Below are positions 8,852 to 19,064 of a stretch of DNA of 64,000 nucleotides, piece after piece. Both the position numbers and the translations under genes were made by a program. The stretch comes from Ideonella sp. WA131b (GTDB lineage Bacteria; Pseudomonadota; Gammaproteobacteria; Burkholderiales; Burkholderiaceae_C), in NCBI GenBank assembly GCA_023657425.1, contig JAGTJW010000001.1, forward strand, positions 1,054,001 through 1,118,000, read 5' to 3'. Each line of letters begins with the position of its first letter. The first letter of the stretch is position 1. The notes under the pieces are model-generated. The model was given only the letters and a program-made list of their open reading frames with translations, was not told the origin of the DNA and did no database searches.

Positions 8852-10616
8852 CGTTGACGACGAGGATGCGGTCGTCGGGGCTGGGGCTGGGCGTGGCCTT
8901 CAGGAAGGCCACGAGCGCGTCGAGGTCGAGTTCGCCGCCCAGGCGGTCGCGGCCCTGGCGCAGCAGGCTCAGGCCGTCGCCGCCGTCGGCCATGAAGCTG
9001 TTGACGGTGAAGCGGATGGCGGCGGCGGGGTCCACGGGCTGGCCGTCGATGCGCAGGTCTTGCACGCGCTGGCCGTACGGGGCTTTGGCCACCCAGCGGT
9101 AGCTCAGCGACTTCGACGGCAGCAGGAAGCTGGGCTGCTCGCGCCCCGGGCGCTGCTGGTCCTCGAGCATCTGCCGGATCTCGGCGACGGTGAGCGTCAT
9201 CACCACCAGGCTGTTGCCGAAGGGCTGCATGGTGAAGACGTCGCCGAAGGTCACGTCGCAGGGCGGCGTGCCGCGGCAGGGCAGCGGCGCGCGCACGCCA
9301 CCGGGGTTCATCAGCGCGAAGCGGGCGCCGCCGCGGTCGGGCGCGCGGGTGGCGGCGTGCTGCGCGTCGGCGATCAGCCGGCCGGCGCTGCTGCTGCCGC
9401 GGTTGGCCCCGGTGTCGAAGGGGCCGCCGATGCGGCCCACCACACGCTCGGCCAGCGGCCGGGCGCGTTCGGCGTAGGCGGCCACGCGCGCGGCCACGTC
9501 GGCGTCGGGCTGGGCGGCGCGCAGCGCCGCGGCGTAGGGCGCCGGCTCCTGGCCGATGACGAGCTCGCGGTGCGCGGCCTCGGTGCGGCCGTTGAACACC
9601 GGCAGGTTGCGGAACGCGGTCCGGCTGCGGTCGACGTCGCCGGTGGCGGGGTCGAGCACGAGGTCGACCACGCTGAGCCCGCGCCCGAAGCTGAGCGCCT
9701 GCATCACCGGCCGGCCGTTCACGAGGCAGGCGTAGCCCTGGTGCGTGTGCGCCGACAGCACCACGTCCACCGCGGGGGCCAGGCGCTGCTCGATCTCGAA
9801 GATGGCGCCGCGGCGCCCGGGGCAGGCGCTGCTGTTCCACTCCATCTGCGCGGCGTCGTTGAAGCCGCCCTCGTGGATGGTGGCGACGAGGGCCTGCACG
9901 CCCTGCGCCTGCAGCCGCGCGGCCTCGGCGTTGATGGCGTCGGCCTCGTCGGTGAAGCGCAGCCCCGCCACGCCCGAGGGCACGACGATGCCGGGCGTGC
10001 TGCGCGTGACGGCGCCGATGAAGCCGACCCGGATGCCGCCGATGGTCTTGACGACCGAGGGCGGCACCAGCGGCGTGCCGTCGGCCTTGAGCACGTTGGC
10101 CGCCACGTGCGGGAACTTCGCGCCCTCGTGGCGGCCCAGCGCGCAGGAGATCGCGGTGTCGCCCGGCTGCGGCGTGCGGCAGCCGCCGGCCAGCACGCGC
10201 TGCAGCTCGGCCGCCCCGGCGTCGAACTCGTGGTTGCCCAGCGCGGCCACGTCGACGCCGATGCGGTTCATCACGTCGACGGTGGCCTCGTGGAAGAAGA
10301 GTGCGCTGATCAGCGGCGTGCCGCCGAAGGCGTCGCCGCTGCTCACCACCACGCTGTGCTTCGCGCTGGCGCGCAAGGCCTTCACCAGGCCCGAGAGCTC
10401 GGCGGTGCCGCCCACGTTCACGCGCAGAGGCTGGGCGGGGTTGGCGGGGTTCGGATGCGGCAGGTTCAGCGCCGCGGTCTGCAGGTGGCCGTGCAGGTCG
10501 TTGAAGGCCACCACGCGCAGCATGACGGGTTCTTTCGGCACGGACGGCGTGGCGCAGCCGGCCAGCAGCGTGGCGGTGGCGGCCAGGGCGAGGGCAGAGT
10601 GGCGGATCAGGTTCAT
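8847..10616 (-). CDS. 5'-nucleotidase / cyclic-nucleotide phosphodiesterase lipoprotein (UshA family)
   Basis: 589-aa metallophosphoesterase that dephosphorylates nucleotides outside the cytoplasm. Residues 1-20 are a lipoprotein signal with lipobox LLAGC (Cys at about 20). The catalytic domain shows VVAFNDLHGHL, SSGDAFGG, ALGNHEFDAG, ATIHEGG and LSAHTHQGY, the five conserved metal blocks. The C-terminal substrate domain shows GANRGSSSAGRLIADA and MNPGGVRAPL. The start ATG was chosen because it gives the lipoprotein signal. The gene lies 11 bases after deoC on the same strand, fitting a role in producing nucleosides for the importer encoded upstream. Preference for 5'-nucleotides or 2',3'-cyclic nucleotides cannot be told. 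Confidence 0.92.
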   Translation of the reverse strand: MNLIRHSALALAATATLLAGCATPSVPKEPVMLRVVAFNDLHGHLQTAALNLPHPNPANPAQPLRVNVGGTAELSGLVKALRASAKHSVVVSSGDAFGGTPLISALFFHEATVDVMNRIGVDVAALGNHEFDAGAAELQRVLAGGCRTPQPGDTAISCALGRHEGAKFPHVAANVLKADGTPLVPPSVVKTIGGIRVGFIGAVTRSTPGIVVPSGVAGLRFTDEADAINAEAARLQAQGVQALVATIHEGGFNDAAQMEWNSSACPGRRGAIFEIEQRLAPAVDVVLSAHTHQGYACLVNGRPVMQALSFGRGLSVVDLVLDPATGDVDRSRTAFRNLPVFNGRTEAAHRELVIGQEPAPYAAALRAAQPDADVAARVAAYAERARPLAERVVGRIGGPFDTGANRGSSSAGRLIADAQHAATRAPDRGGARFALMNPGGVRAPLPCRGTPPCDVTFGDVFTMQPFGNSLVVMTLTVAEIRQMLEDQQRPGREQPSFLLPSKSLSYRWVAKAPYGQRVQDLRIDGQPVDPAAAIRFTVNSFMADGGDGLSLLRQGRDRLGGELDLDALVAFLKATPSPSPDDRILVVND

Positions 10617-10627
10617 GGCGGACTCGT

Positions 10628-11410
10628 TCAGTAGGTCGTGCCCGGCGTGGGGCGGTGCGTGCCCGCGAGCACGGCTTCGATGTCGGACAGCAGGCCGCTG
10701 GCGCCGATGCGGAAGCGGCGTGCGTTGACGGCCTCGGCGCCCAGCGCCTGGGCCGTGAGGTCGATGTAGAGCGCGGCGTCGGCCACGGTGCGGATGCCGC
10801 CGGCCGGCTTGAAGCCGACACGGCCGCGCGCGGCCGCATCGCCCGCGATGGCGGCCAGCAGCCGCCCGGCCGCGGCCGGCGTGGCGCTGACGGTCTTTTT
10901 GCCGGTGCTCGTCTTCAGGAAGTCGGCCCCGGCGTCGAGCGCGATGCGGCAGGCGGCGTCGATGGTGGCCGTGTCGGCCATCTCGCCGGTTTCGAGGATC
11001 ACCTTCAGCACGAGGCCGTCGCAGGCGCGGCGCACGGCGGCCAGCAGCGCGGGCGCGTCGGTCAGGTCGCGGTAGGGCAGCACCAGGTCGACCTCCTGCG
11101 CGCCGGCATCGACGATGGCGCGGGTGTCGCGCACGGCGCGCGCGATGTCGCTGCTGCCATCCGGAAAGTTGGCAACTGCGGCCACGGCGATGTGCGCCGG
11201 CAGCCGCGCTCGTGCGAAGGCGGCCAGCCGCGGCCACACGCAGACGGCGGCAGTGGCGCCACGGCCGGGCGTACCGATGGCCTTGGCACACAGCGCCTCG
11301 ATCTCGGCCTCGCCACCGGCCGCGTCATGGCCGTCGGCCAGGCTGGTGAGGTCGAGGCAGGCGAGTGCGGAGCGGGCGGTGGCTTCGAGGTCGTTCATGC
11401 CAGGCGTCAT
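10628..11410 (-). CDS. deoC: deoxyribose-phosphate aldolase
   Basis: Cleaves 2-deoxyribose-5-phosphate to glyceraldehyde-3-phosphate and acetaldehyde, the last step of deoxynucleoside catabolism. At 260 aa it matches the E. coli-type enzyme. VDLVLPYRDL holds the catalytic Asp, ADFLKTSTGK the Schiff-base Lys and GFKPAGGIRT the second Lys. The ATG overlaps the stop of the purine nucleoside phosphorylase gene (ATGA), so the two are translationally coupled. No phosphopentomutase gene, which would link the phosphorylases to this enzyme, is present in the window. Confidence 0.96.
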   Translation of the reverse strand: MTPGMNDLEATARSALACLDLTSLADGHDAAGGEAEIEALCAKAIGTPGRGATAAVCVWPRLAAFARARLPAHIAVAAVANFPDGSSDIARAVRDTRAIVDAGAQEVDLVLPYRDLTDAPALLAAVRRACDGLVLKVILETGEMADTATIDAACRIALDAGADFLKTSTGKKTVSATPAAAGRLLAAIAGDAAARGRVGFKPAGGIRTVADAALYIDLTAQALGAEAVNARRFRIGASGLLSDIEAVLAGTHRPTPGTTY

Positions 11411-12234
11411 GCCGGGGTCTCCAGGCCTTGAACCACCGCCACCAGCAGCTGCACCGCACGGGCGCTCGCGGCCTGCGCAGTGGCCATGGTGTGGCCGTGG
11501 CTGAGCGTCTCGCTGCTCAGGCCGGCGGCCATGTTCGTCATCATCGACAGCGCCAGAACACGCAGGCCGGCATGGCGCGCGAGGATGGTCTCGGGCACCG
11601 TGCTCATGCCCACGGCCTGTGCGCCGAAGGCCTTGAGCATGCGGATCTCGGCCGGCGTCTCGAACTGTGGGCCCAGCACCCAGGCGTACACGCCGCGCGG
11701 CAGCGGCTGCCCGGTGGCGGCCAGCGCGGCGGCCTGCGCCTGCGCGCGCAAGGTGGGGCAGTAGGCCGCGCCCATGTCGACGAAGCGGCCGTCGCCCTTC
11801 TCGCCCACCAGCGGGCTGCGCTGCACGACGTTGAGGTGGTCTTCGATCAGCATCACCGTGCCGGGCGGCATGGCGGCGTCCAGGCTGCCGGCGGCGTTGG
11901 TCTGCACCAGCACCTGCACGCCCAGGGCCGCGAGCGTGCGGATGACGCCCTTCATGCCGTCGGCCTCGCCGGTTTCATACGTGTGCTTGCGGCCGGCGAG
12001 CACGATCACCTCTTGCGTGCCCAGCCGCCCGGCCTTCAGCACACCTGCATGGCCGCCGATGGCCAGCACCGGGAAGGAGGGCAGTTCGGTGTAGGGCACG
12101 GAGACGGCGTCCTGCACCTGCTCGGCCAGCAGGCCCCAGCCGCTGCCCAGCAGCACGGCGATCCGGGGTTGGCGGGTGCCGAGGCGCTGGCGCAGCGTGG
12201 CGGCGCTGCTGGCGACGAGGTCGTCGAGGCTCAT
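11407..12234 (-). CDS. purine-nucleoside phosphorylase, trimeric (inosine/guanosine) type
   Basis: 275-aa enzyme splitting purine nucleosides with phosphate to base and (deoxy)ribose-1-phosphate. It shows LLGSGWG (phosphate loop), GRKHTYE, TNAAGSL, GPQFETPAEI (purine site) and GMSTVPE, all typical of the class I trimeric PNP/MTAP family. The E. coli-type hexameric DeoD has a different pattern. The ATG overlaps the stop of the upstream membrane-protein gene and its own stop overlaps the deoC start, so three genes are read as one coupled chain. Its inosine substrate could come from the add product. Confidence 0.94.
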   Translation of the reverse strand: MSLDDLVASSAATLRQRLGTRQPRIAVLLGSGWGLLAEQVQDAVSVPYTELPSFPVLAIGGHAGVLKAGRLGTQEVIVLAGRKHTYETGEADGMKGVIRTLAALGVQVLVQTNAAGSLDAAMPPGTVMLIEDHLNVVQRSPLVGEKGDGRFVDMGAAYCPTLRAQAQAAALAATGQPLPRGVYAWVLGPQFETPAEIRMLKAFGAQAVGMSTVPETILARHAGLRVLALSMMTNMAAGLSSETLSHGHTMATAQAASARAVQLLVAVVQGLETPA

Positions 12235-13331
12235 GGGGTGTGTGTTCCGGGTTCGGACAAGGCGCGTTGCAGCCGCTCGGGCTCGTCGACGCCGATGAAG
12301 AGTTCGTGCACCTCGCGCTCGCCCGTCAGCAAGGCCAGGCGCGTGCCGGGGGCGAGTGTGAGGTGCAGGTTGGCGCGGCCCATGCCCACCAGGTGCAGCC
12401 GGCCGCTGGCACGCGCCGGCGTGGCGCCGCGGTGCACCACGGCGGCCACGATGGCGGTGCGCGGCACCTGCACGTCGACGACGAGGCCGTGGCGCAGGTG
12501 CAGCGTCGTGGCATCCAGCGCCACCGGCCGCCAGCGCGTGGCGCGCGCCTCGGCCCACAGGAAGAGCGCGCCGTAGACGCTGAGCGCTGTCACGATGCCG
12601 GCCACCAGCGGGCTCCACATCAGGTGCAGCAGGACATGCACGATGGGGATCTCGACGGCCGCCAGCAATACGAAGCCCATCTGGTTGGACAGGTTCTGGC
12701 CCTGGCGGTGCACGCCGAACCACTGCTCGCCGGCGGCGGGCGTGGCGTCGAGCCAGCGCCGGGGCGCCAGCGCGTAGAGCCACAACCGCGCTTCGAGCTG
12801 GACCCACCGGAGCGCGCCGCCGACAGGCTGGCCCGTGACGCGGGCCGTGCGCGCGGCCTGCGCCTCGAGCACGGCGTGCAGCTCGGTTTCCACCAGCCCG
12901 TCCACCAAGCGGCCGGCCTTCATCGCCTGACGCAGCCGGCCCATCACACCGGCCAGCTGCCGAATCGCCAGCGTGGCCAGCGCCAGTTGCACCAGCACCA
13001 GCGCGCCGATCACCACCCAGCGCAGCGGCTCCAGCCACAGCCACACCTGCTTGTTCTCGGCCGGCAACAGCCAGGCACCCACCCAGATGCCGGCCAGCGC
13101 CACCGCCAGCGCGCCCAGGCCCGCGGCGCGGCCGCGCGGCGCCGGCTGCAGCCACCAGTACAGCAGCGGCAGCACCAGCAGCAGGTCGATGGCCAGCGTC
13201 CAGTCGGGCAGCGGCTCGTGTGCATGGCGCGCCAGCCACGGGATGGCCAGGGCATAGGCGCCCAGCACCAGCAAGGCGGCGGTGGCGAAACTGGGGCGGG
13301 GGTGTTGGCGCAGCCGTGCGGCGAGGTTCAT
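12231..13331 (-). CDS. multi-pass membrane protein of unknown function
   Basis: 366 aa. Not recognised as a named family. Hydrophobic segments are visible at about residues 17-35, 44-62, 70-88, 105-125, 215-240 and 245-262. Between the fourth and fifth is a charged cytoplasmic stretch rich in Arg/Ala, and after the last is a soluble C-terminal domain of about 100 residues. The stop overlaps the purine nucleoside phosphorylase start (ATGA), and the gene follows cdd by 12 bases, so it belongs to the nucleoside salvage operon by position. A transporter or regulatory role is possible, but nothing in the sequence decides it. Confidence 0.7.
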   Translation of the reverse strand: MNLAARLRQHPRPSFATAALLVLGAYALAIPWLARHAHEPLPDWTLAIDLLLVLPLLYWWLQPAPRGRAAGLGALAVALAGIWVGAWLLPAENKQVWLWLEPLRWVVIGALVLVQLALATLAIRQLAGVMGRLRQAMKAGRLVDGLVETELHAVLEAQAARTARVTGQPVGGALRWVQLEARLWLYALAPRRWLDATPAAGEQWFGVHRQGQNLSNQMGFVLLAAVEIPIVHVLLHLMWSPLVAGIVTALSVYGALFLWAEARATRWRPVALDATTLHLRHGLVVDVQVPRTAIVAAVVHRGATPARASGRLHLVGMGRANLHLTLAPGTRLALLTGEREVHELFIGVDEPERLQRALSEPGTHTP

Positions 13332-13343
13332 GGCGGGTGGGTC

Positions 13344-13766
13344 TCAGGCCTGGGGCAAGTTCAGGTGGGCGGGCCCGAAGCTGCACGGCAACAGTTGCCC
13401 CAGTGTGAAGGTGGCGACGAGCGCCTGCTCGTCGGCCACGTAGATGGGGCAGTCGTCGGCCGCGAACTCGCGGATCTTCTGTCGGCAGCCGCCACACGGC
13501 GTGACCGGCTCCGCCGCCACCGCGCACACCGCCACCGCCATCACGCGCCGGCCTCCGGCGGCCATCAGCGCGGCGATGGCCGAGGTCTCGGCGCACCAGC
13601 CTTGCGGGTAGGCGGCGTTCTCCACATTGCAGCCGGCGTGAATGCGGCCCTGCTCGTCCAACACCGCCGCACCCACCGCGAAACGCGAGTACGGCGCGTG
13701 CGCATGGGCTCGCACGGCGCGGGCGGCAGCGATCAGCGCATCCAGCGCGGCGGCTGGGTCCGTCAC
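13344..13766 (-). CDS. cdd: cytidine deaminase
   Basis: Zinc deaminase turning (deoxy)cytidine into (deoxy)uridine. At 140 aa it is the short tetrameric form. GCNVENAAY is the substrate segment, CAETSAIAAL carries the first Cys ligand with the catalytic Glu, and PCGGCRQ supplies the two other Cys ligands. The start is GTG, overlapping the stop of the upstream small lipoprotein gene (GTGA). The deoxyuridine product can be used by the thymidine phosphorylase in this cluster. Confidence 0.95.
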   Translation of the reverse strand: MTDPAAALDALIAAARAVRAHAHAPYSRFAVGAAVLDEQGRIHAGCNVENAAYPQGWCAETSAIAALMAAGGRRVMAVAVCAVAAEPVTPCGGCRQKIREFAADDCPIYVADEQALVATFTLGQLLPCSFGPAHLNLPQA

Positions 13767-13987
13767 TTCGGCCCTTGCGCCGCCTCGCGCTGGCGGCGGT
13801 AGTCGTCGTAGCTGGCGGCGGTGCTATTCAGGCAGCGCTGGCGTTCGGCGGCGTCGGGCAGCTTGCGGCATTCCTGCTGCTGCCAGCCCTGCACGGTCTG
13901 GTAGGCGGCGCGGCTGCTGCAGCCGGGCAGCGCCAGCAGCACGATCGACATCAGCACGACCGACGACACCACGAGTGACTTCGCCAT
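13763..13987 (-). CDS. small lipoprotein, unknown function
   Basis: 74 aa. It has a hydrophobic signal (residues 4-21) ending in the lipobox LPGC with Cys at about 23, then a mature part of about 50 residues rich in Gln and charged residues, with two further cysteines (QECRKL and RQRCLNS) that could form a disulfide. It is tightly packed: its start directly abuts the permease stop, and its own stop overlaps the cdd start. An accessory role in the importer/salvage operon is only a positional inference. Confidence 0.75.
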   Translation of the reverse strand: MAKSLVVSSVVLMSIVLLALPGCSSRAAYQTVQGWQQQECRKLPDAAERQRCLNSTAASYDDYRRQREAAQGPK

Positions 13988-14965
13988 TCAACGCTCCTTC
14001 ACATAAGGGCGCCCCAGCGCCTTGGGCGCCACGGCGCTGCCGATGAAGCCGGCCAGCAGCACGACGGTCAGCACATACGGCAGGGCCTGGATGGCCTGCA
14101 CGGGCACCTGGCCGCCGCCCAGGAAGGCGGGCAGCGCGGCGCCCTGCAGCCGGATGCTGATGGCATCGAGAAAGCCGAACAAGAGGCAGGCCCACAGCGC
14201 ACCCACCGGGTGCCACTTGCCGAAGATGAGTGCGGCCAGCGCCATGTAGCCGCGGCCGGCCGTCATGTGCGGGATGAAGCTCGGGTTCTGCGCCAGCACC
14301 AGGTAGGCGCCGGCCAGAGACGCCAGCACGCCGTTGAGCGCCAGGGCCTGGTAGCGCAGCGCCTTCACGCTGACGCCGGCGGCATCGACCATGGCCGGGT
14401 TCTCGCCCGCGGCGCGCAGCCGCAGGCCGAAGCGCGTGCGGTACAGCAGCCACCACACCGCCACCACCAGCGCCAGCGCGCCGTAGACCATGGCGTTGTG
14501 GCCGGTGAAGGCCAGCGCCAGCGCGGTGCCGATGAAGGGCACCGTCTTCAGCGCGTCGCCCAGGCCGCCGAACCAGCCGTCCAGGCGCACGGCCTCGGGC
14601 ACGGCCGGCGTCTGCCCGCCCTGCGCGAACCAGGCGATGCCGAGCACCACCGTGAGGCCGGCCGCCGTCATCGTGATGGCCATGCCCAGCACGACCTGGT
14701 CGCCGCGGTGGCTGACACACGCGTAGCCGTGCAGCATGGACAGCGCCAGCCCCACGGCCACGGCGGCGATCAGCGCCAGGCCCAGGCTGCCGGTGGTGAC
14801 GCCCACGGCGGCGGTGGCAAAGGCCGTGGCCAGCATCTTGCCCTCGAGGCCGAGGTCGATGACGCCGGCACGCTCGCACAGCACGCCGGCCAGCGCGCAC
14901 AGGATCAGCGGCACGCTCACGCGCAGCGTGCTGGCGACGATGGTGCCGAAGAAGACCTCATCCAC
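13988..14965 (-). CDS. ABC transporter permease, nucleoside-type (second subunit)
   Basis: 325-aa inner-membrane permease of the branched-chain/ribose superfamily, of the type paired with BMP lipoproteins (YufQ-like). About eight to ten hydrophobic segments are seen. Family signatures include CERAGVIDLGLEGKML near residues 29-43 and FGLRLRAAGENPAMVDAAG, the loop that contacts the ATPase. The start is GTG and overlaps the stop of the other permease by eight bases. Together with 14958-18940 it forms a complete importer. Nucleosides are the likely cargo given the salvage enzymes immediately downstream. Confidence 0.9.
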   Translation of the reverse strand: MDEVFFGTIVASTLRVSVPLILCALAGVLCERAGVIDLGLEGKMLATAFATAAVGVTTGSLGLALIAAVAVGLALSMLHGYACVSHRGDQVVLGMAITMTAAGLTVVLGIAWFAQGGQTPAVPEAVRLDGWFGGLGDALKTVPFIGTALALAFTGHNAMVYGALALVVAVWWLLYRTRFGLRLRAAGENPAMVDAAGVSVKALRYQALALNGVLASLAGAYLVLAQNPSFIPHMTAGRGYMALAALIFGKWHPVGALWACLLFGFLDAISIRLQGAALPAFLGGGQVPVQAIQALPYVLTVVLLAGFIGSAVAPKALGRPYVKER

Positions 14966-16151
14966 GATCGTCTGGCCCCTCGGTCGGCGTGGCCGCCGCC
15001 CGGTCCCCCGGGGTGGCGCCGGGCCGGCTTGGGGCGGCCCGGCGCTCGGCCTGACCCCCGCCCGCGGCCTTGTACAGCTTGAAGAGCGCTGGCGCCGCCA
15101 CGTGCGCCATCGCCCCCGCGAACAGCACGATCAGCCCCTGCAGCATGAACACCATGTCGCGGCTGAAGCCGTTGATCTCGAAGGCCAGCTCGCTGCCGCC
15201 CTGGTACAGCGCGCCGAACAGCAGCGCCGCCAGCACGATGCCGCCGGGGTGGTTGCGGCCGATCAGGCTGACGGCGATGCCGGCAAAACCCGCGCCGGCC
15301 ACGAAGTCGGGCAGCAGGCGGCCGTGCACACCGGCGAGCTCGTTCACGCCCACCAGGCCGCCCAGGGCGCCGGCCGCGGCCATGCTCAGCACCACCAGCT
15401 TGCGCGGCTGGATGCCGGCGTACACCGAGGCCCCGGGCGAGAAGCCCACGGCGCGCAGCGCGTAGCCGCCGCGGCTCTTCCAGAGCACCAGCCAGGCCAC
15501 CCACGCGGCCGCGGCGGCGATGAACACCGTCAGATTGAGCGGCGTGCGCGGCCACTCGATGCCCAGGGCGCCCAGCAGCTCGTGCACGCCGGGCATCCGC
15601 GCGCTGGGGTCGAAGGCGCGGCTTTCGGGCGTCATGTTGCCGGGCTCCTTCAGCGCGCCCACCAGCAGGTAGGCCAGCAGCGCCGAGGCGATGAAGTTGA
15701 ACATGATGGTCGTGATGACCGTGTGGCTGCCGCGCCAGGCCTGCAGCGCGCCGGGCACCGCGCCCCACACGCCGCCAAAGGCGGCAGCCGCCAGCACCAT
15801 CAGCGGCAGCATCAGCACGGCCGGCAGGTGGGCGCTCAAGCCCAGCGCCGCTAGGCCCGCGCCCAGGCCACCCATGATGGCCTGCCCCTCGCCGCCGATG
15901 TTGAACAGGCCACCATGGAAGGCGATGGCCACCGCCAGCCCCGTGAACACGAAGGTGGTGGCGTAGTACAGCGTGTAGCTGATGCCGGCCGGCGAGCCGA
16001 AGGCGCCCTTGGCCAGCAGCGTGAGCACCTCGGCGGGGTCGAAGCCCACGAGCAGCGTCACGCCGCCGGCCACCAGCAGCGCGATGGCCAGGTTGACGGC
16101 GGGCAGCAGGGCCACGTCCATCCAGCGCGGCAGTTCGATGGGTTGGCTCAT
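14958..16151 (-). CDS. ABC transporter permease, nucleoside-type (first subunit)
   Basis: 397-aa permease (YufP-like). Hydrophobic segments run through residues 15-340, with the recognisable GLFNIGGEGQAIMGG, SHTVITTIMFNFIASALL and YALRAVGFSPGASVYAGI (the cytoplasmic coupling loop). The last 35 residues form a polar Pro/Arg/Gly-rich tail that looks unconserved. It is separated from the upstream ATPase gene by 124 bases holding a large hairpin (16178-16245), unlike the overlapping junctions elsewhere in the operon. Confidence 0.9.
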   Translation of the reverse strand: MSQPIELPRWMDVALLPAVNLAIALLVAGGVTLLVGFDPAEVLTLLAKGAFGSPAGISYTLYYATTFVFTGLAVAIAFHGGLFNIGGEGQAIMGGLGAGLAALGLSAHLPAVLMLPLMVLAAAAFGGVWGAVPGALQAWRGSHTVITTIMFNFIASALLAYLLVGALKEPGNMTPESRAFDPSARMPGVHELLGALGIEWPRTPLNLTVFIAAAAAWVAWLVLWKSRGGYALRAVGFSPGASVYAGIQPRKLVVLSMAAAGALGGLVGVNELAGVHGRLLPDFVAGAGFAGIAVSLIGRNHPGGIVLAALLFGALYQGGSELAFEINGFSRDMVFMLQGLIVLFAGAMAHVAAPALFKLYKAAGGGQAERRAAPSRPGATPGDRAAATPTEGPDDRG

Positions 16152-16177
16152 GCCAGGTCGCGCTCGAGTGTCTGGAT

Positions 16178-16245
16178 CCGTTCGGGCTGAGCCTGTCGAA
16201 GCCCCGTGCGGACCACGGGCGCTTCGACAAGCTCAGCGCGAACGG
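16178..16245. repeat. 68-nt inverted repeat between transporter genes
   Basis: Arms at 16178-16202 and 16221-16245 (25 bases each, two mismatches) carry the word TTCGACAAGCTCAGC and its complement. The 18-base middle can pair further (CCCGTG with CACGGG). The arm sequence is the same dispersed word that precedes the tandem array at 8737. It lies wholly between the stop of the ATPase gene and the start of the permease gene and would form a very stable hairpin in the operon mRNA. Confidence 0.85.
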
Positions 16246-16275
16246 TTTGTGGATGCGCCTGATGGCGAAGCCGCT

Positions 16276-17817
<1,542 letters not shown>

Positions 17818-17918
17818 GAGGACGGAATCGGGGACCGGCGGTGTCATTCGAGCGAAGGCGCGCAGCGCCAAGCGCCCATCAAGCGGCCGCCGCGGAACCG
17901 GCTCAGCCGGGCCGCTGG

Positions 17919-17952
17919 CGGCGCCCCCCTGGGGGGGAGCGGCGAAGCCGCT
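17919..17952. repeat. GC-rich double hairpin, dispersed-repeat type
   Basis: Two neighbouring inverted repeats: CGCCCCCC/GGGGGGAGCG-type pairing around 17920-17940 and AGCGGC-GAA-GCCGCT at 17938-17952. They lie between the binding-protein stop (17963) and the ATPase start. In the operon mRNA they could cause partial termination or 3'-end protection of the binding-protein message, which is normally needed in excess. That role is inference. Confidence 0.6.
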
Positions 17953-17962
17953 ACGGGGGGGG

Positions 17963-18940
17963 TCACTTACACGCGGTGTTCGCCATGAAGTCGATGACCT
18001 TGATCTTGCCGCTGATGATGTCGGCGCGCGCGGCGTCGACGCGCTTCTTCATGTCGGCCGTCACCAGCTTGGCGTTGTGCTCGTCGATGGCGACGTCCAC
18101 GCCGCCTTCCTTCAGGCCCAGGGCGGAGACGCCCGGTTTCACGCCCTTGAAAGCCTCGTAGACGGCCACGTCCACGCGCTTGACCATGCTGGTGAGCATG
18201 GTGCCCGGGTGCAGGTGGTTCTGGTTGCTGTCGACGCCGATGGCCAGCCGGCCGTTGTCCTTGGCCGCCTGGTACACGCCCAGGCCGGTGCCGCCGGCGG
18301 CGGCGAACACGACGTCCACGCCGGCCGCGAACTGCGCCTTGGCGAGCTCGCCGCCGCGGGCGGGGTCGTTCCAGGCGGCGGGGGTCGTGCCGGTCATGTT
18401 GGCCACGACCTCGGCCTTGGGGTTGGCGAACTTCGCGCCCTGCTCGAAGCCGCACTGGAACTTGCGGATCAGCGGGATGTCCATGCCGCCGACGAAACCC
18501 ACCTTGCCGGTCTTGCTGGCCATCGCGGCCATCATGCCCACCAGGAAGCTGCCCTCGTGCTCCTTGAACACGATGCTCTGCACGTTGGGCAGGTTGACGA
18601 CGCTGTCGATGATGGCGAACTGCAGCTTTGGGAAGTCGCGCGCCACCTTGTCGACGCTGGAGCCCTGGCTGAAGCCGATGCCGACGATGGGGTCGGCACC
18701 GCGCTCGGCCATGCGGCGGAAGGCCTGCTCGCGCTGGGCGGCCTGGCTGACCTCGAACTCCAGGTAGTTCTTGCCGCTGGACTTCTTCCAGCGCTCGGCG
18801 CCGGCGTGGGCGGCCTGGTTGAAGCTCTTGTCGAACTTGCCGCCCATGTCGTAGATGACGGCGGGCTGGGCCAGGGCCGCGGTGCCGGCGGTGGCGATCA
18901 GCGTGGCAGCGAGCAGCTGGGGCATCAGGGTCGTCGGCAT
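17963..18940 (-). CDS. BMP-family (PnrA-like) periplasmic nucleoside-binding protein
   Basis: 325-aa solute receptor of the basic membrane protein family, whose known members bind purine nucleosides. A signal peptide ends near residue 24 (AALAQP), with no lipobox. The mature protein starts VIYDMGGKFDKSFNQAAHAG (the family ligand-site block), followed by GIGFSQGSS, FKEHEGSFLVGMMAA, GFVGGMDIPLIRKF and AAGGTGLGVYQAA. The first ATG (18940) was used; a second at 18925 is possible. It is the first gene of the importer operon, ahead of a double hairpin. Confidence 0.93.
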   Translation of the reverse strand: MPTTLMPQLLAATLIATAGTAALAQPAVIYDMGGKFDKSFNQAAHAGAERWKKSSGKNYLEFEVSQAAQREQAFRRMAERGADPIVGIGFSQGSSVDKVARDFPKLQFAIIDSVVNLPNVQSIVFKEHEGSFLVGMMAAMASKTGKVGFVGGMDIPLIRKFQCGFEQGAKFANPKAEVVANMTGTTPAAWNDPARGGELAKAQFAAGVDVVFAAAGGTGLGVYQAAKDNGRLAIGVDSNQNHLHPGTMLTSMVKRVDVAVYEAFKGVKPGVSALGLKEGGVDVAIDEHNAKLVTADMKKRVDAARADIISGKIKVIDFMANTACK

Positions 18941-19064
18941 GGTCTGAGGGTCTCCGGGTTGTGACGCGGGGATCGGATCAACCGGTCAGGATAGCAAGCC
19001 GCGTGGCCGCGGCCGCGGCGGGTTCACCCGGTGTCGGCAGGGTTGCCTCGCCCCTCACGGGGTT

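Noticed and set aside
17848-17871. TTG start for the double ATPase
   Set aside because: A later ATG lies just before the conserved domain, and the extension has no conserved sequence.
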